This document shows positions 12,447 to 12,452 of a stretch of DNA of 12,452 nt, one piece after another; positions within the stretch are counted from its first letter, which is position 1, and every line of letters begins with the position of its first letter. Below the pieces are notes generated by a model. The model saw only the letters and a program-made list of their open reading frames with translations. It searched no databases and was not told where the DNA came from. This DNA is from CAZXBB01 sp964638815 (lineage in GTDB: Bacteria > Planctomycetota > Phycisphaerae > Phycisphaerales > SM1A02), in NCBI GenBank assembly GCA_964638815.1, contig CAZXBB010000292.1, positions 1 through 12,452 of the forward strand, in the 5' to 3' direction. A program made the position numbers and the translations under genes.

Positions 12447-12452
12447 GTGCCG

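Noticed and set aside
12336..12452. Integration site with a mobile element at the tRNA-Leu 3' end
   Set aside because: Only 33 bases follow the tRNA. No integrase and no repeat of the tRNA 3' end is visible in the window.

Overview
The window is GC-rich bacterial DNA. It looks like a member of the Planctomycetota, most likely near the Phycisphaerae. I infer this from gene content and style: a compact sigma-70 protein with an unusual region 2.4, a stand-alone UVR-motif protein, and a periplasmic VWA/TPR/ExbB/ExbD/ExbD/TPR gene cluster. The tRNA gene also lacks an encoded CCA. No rRNA or taxonomic marker is present, so the assignment is tentative.

Layout from left to right. Positions 1-1013 hold no convincing gene. 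They contain two copies of a 123-bp element that reads as one long hairpin, followed by about 700 bp of 55-bp repeats, a duplicated block of about 116 bp and a series of small perfect hairpins. gcvT (1026-2153, +) follows, with a possible leaderless promoter. A short spacer with an 11-bp tandem repeat separates it from a convergent sigma-70 gene (2241-3152, -). A 325-bp divergent intergenic region leads to a UVR-motif protein gene (3478-4230, +).

From 11212 down to 4279 the minus strand carries a tightly packed six-gene operon. In transcription order it encodes a membrane-anchored VWA protein, a secreted TPR-like protein, ExbB, ExbD-1, ExbD-2 and a large secreted TPR protein. Junctions are ATGA overlaps, a one-base overlap, or gaps of 4-6 bases. 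ExbB and the two ExbDs would form an inner-membrane motor driven by proton-motive force. The VWA protein has a TonB-like membrane helix with a Ser-x3-His motif and could be the moving part that carries force into the periplasm. The two TPR proteins would be periplasmic partners. No TonB-dependent receptor, TolB or Pal gene is present, so the cargo or target is unknown. This operon is the best candidate in the window for an uncharacterised system.

Upstream of the operon lies a DoxX-family membrane protein gene (11356-12207, -) with a long low-complexity loop and three in-register copies of a Shine-Dalgarno-like motif before its start. A complete tRNA-Leu(UAG) gene (12336-12419, +) closes the window.
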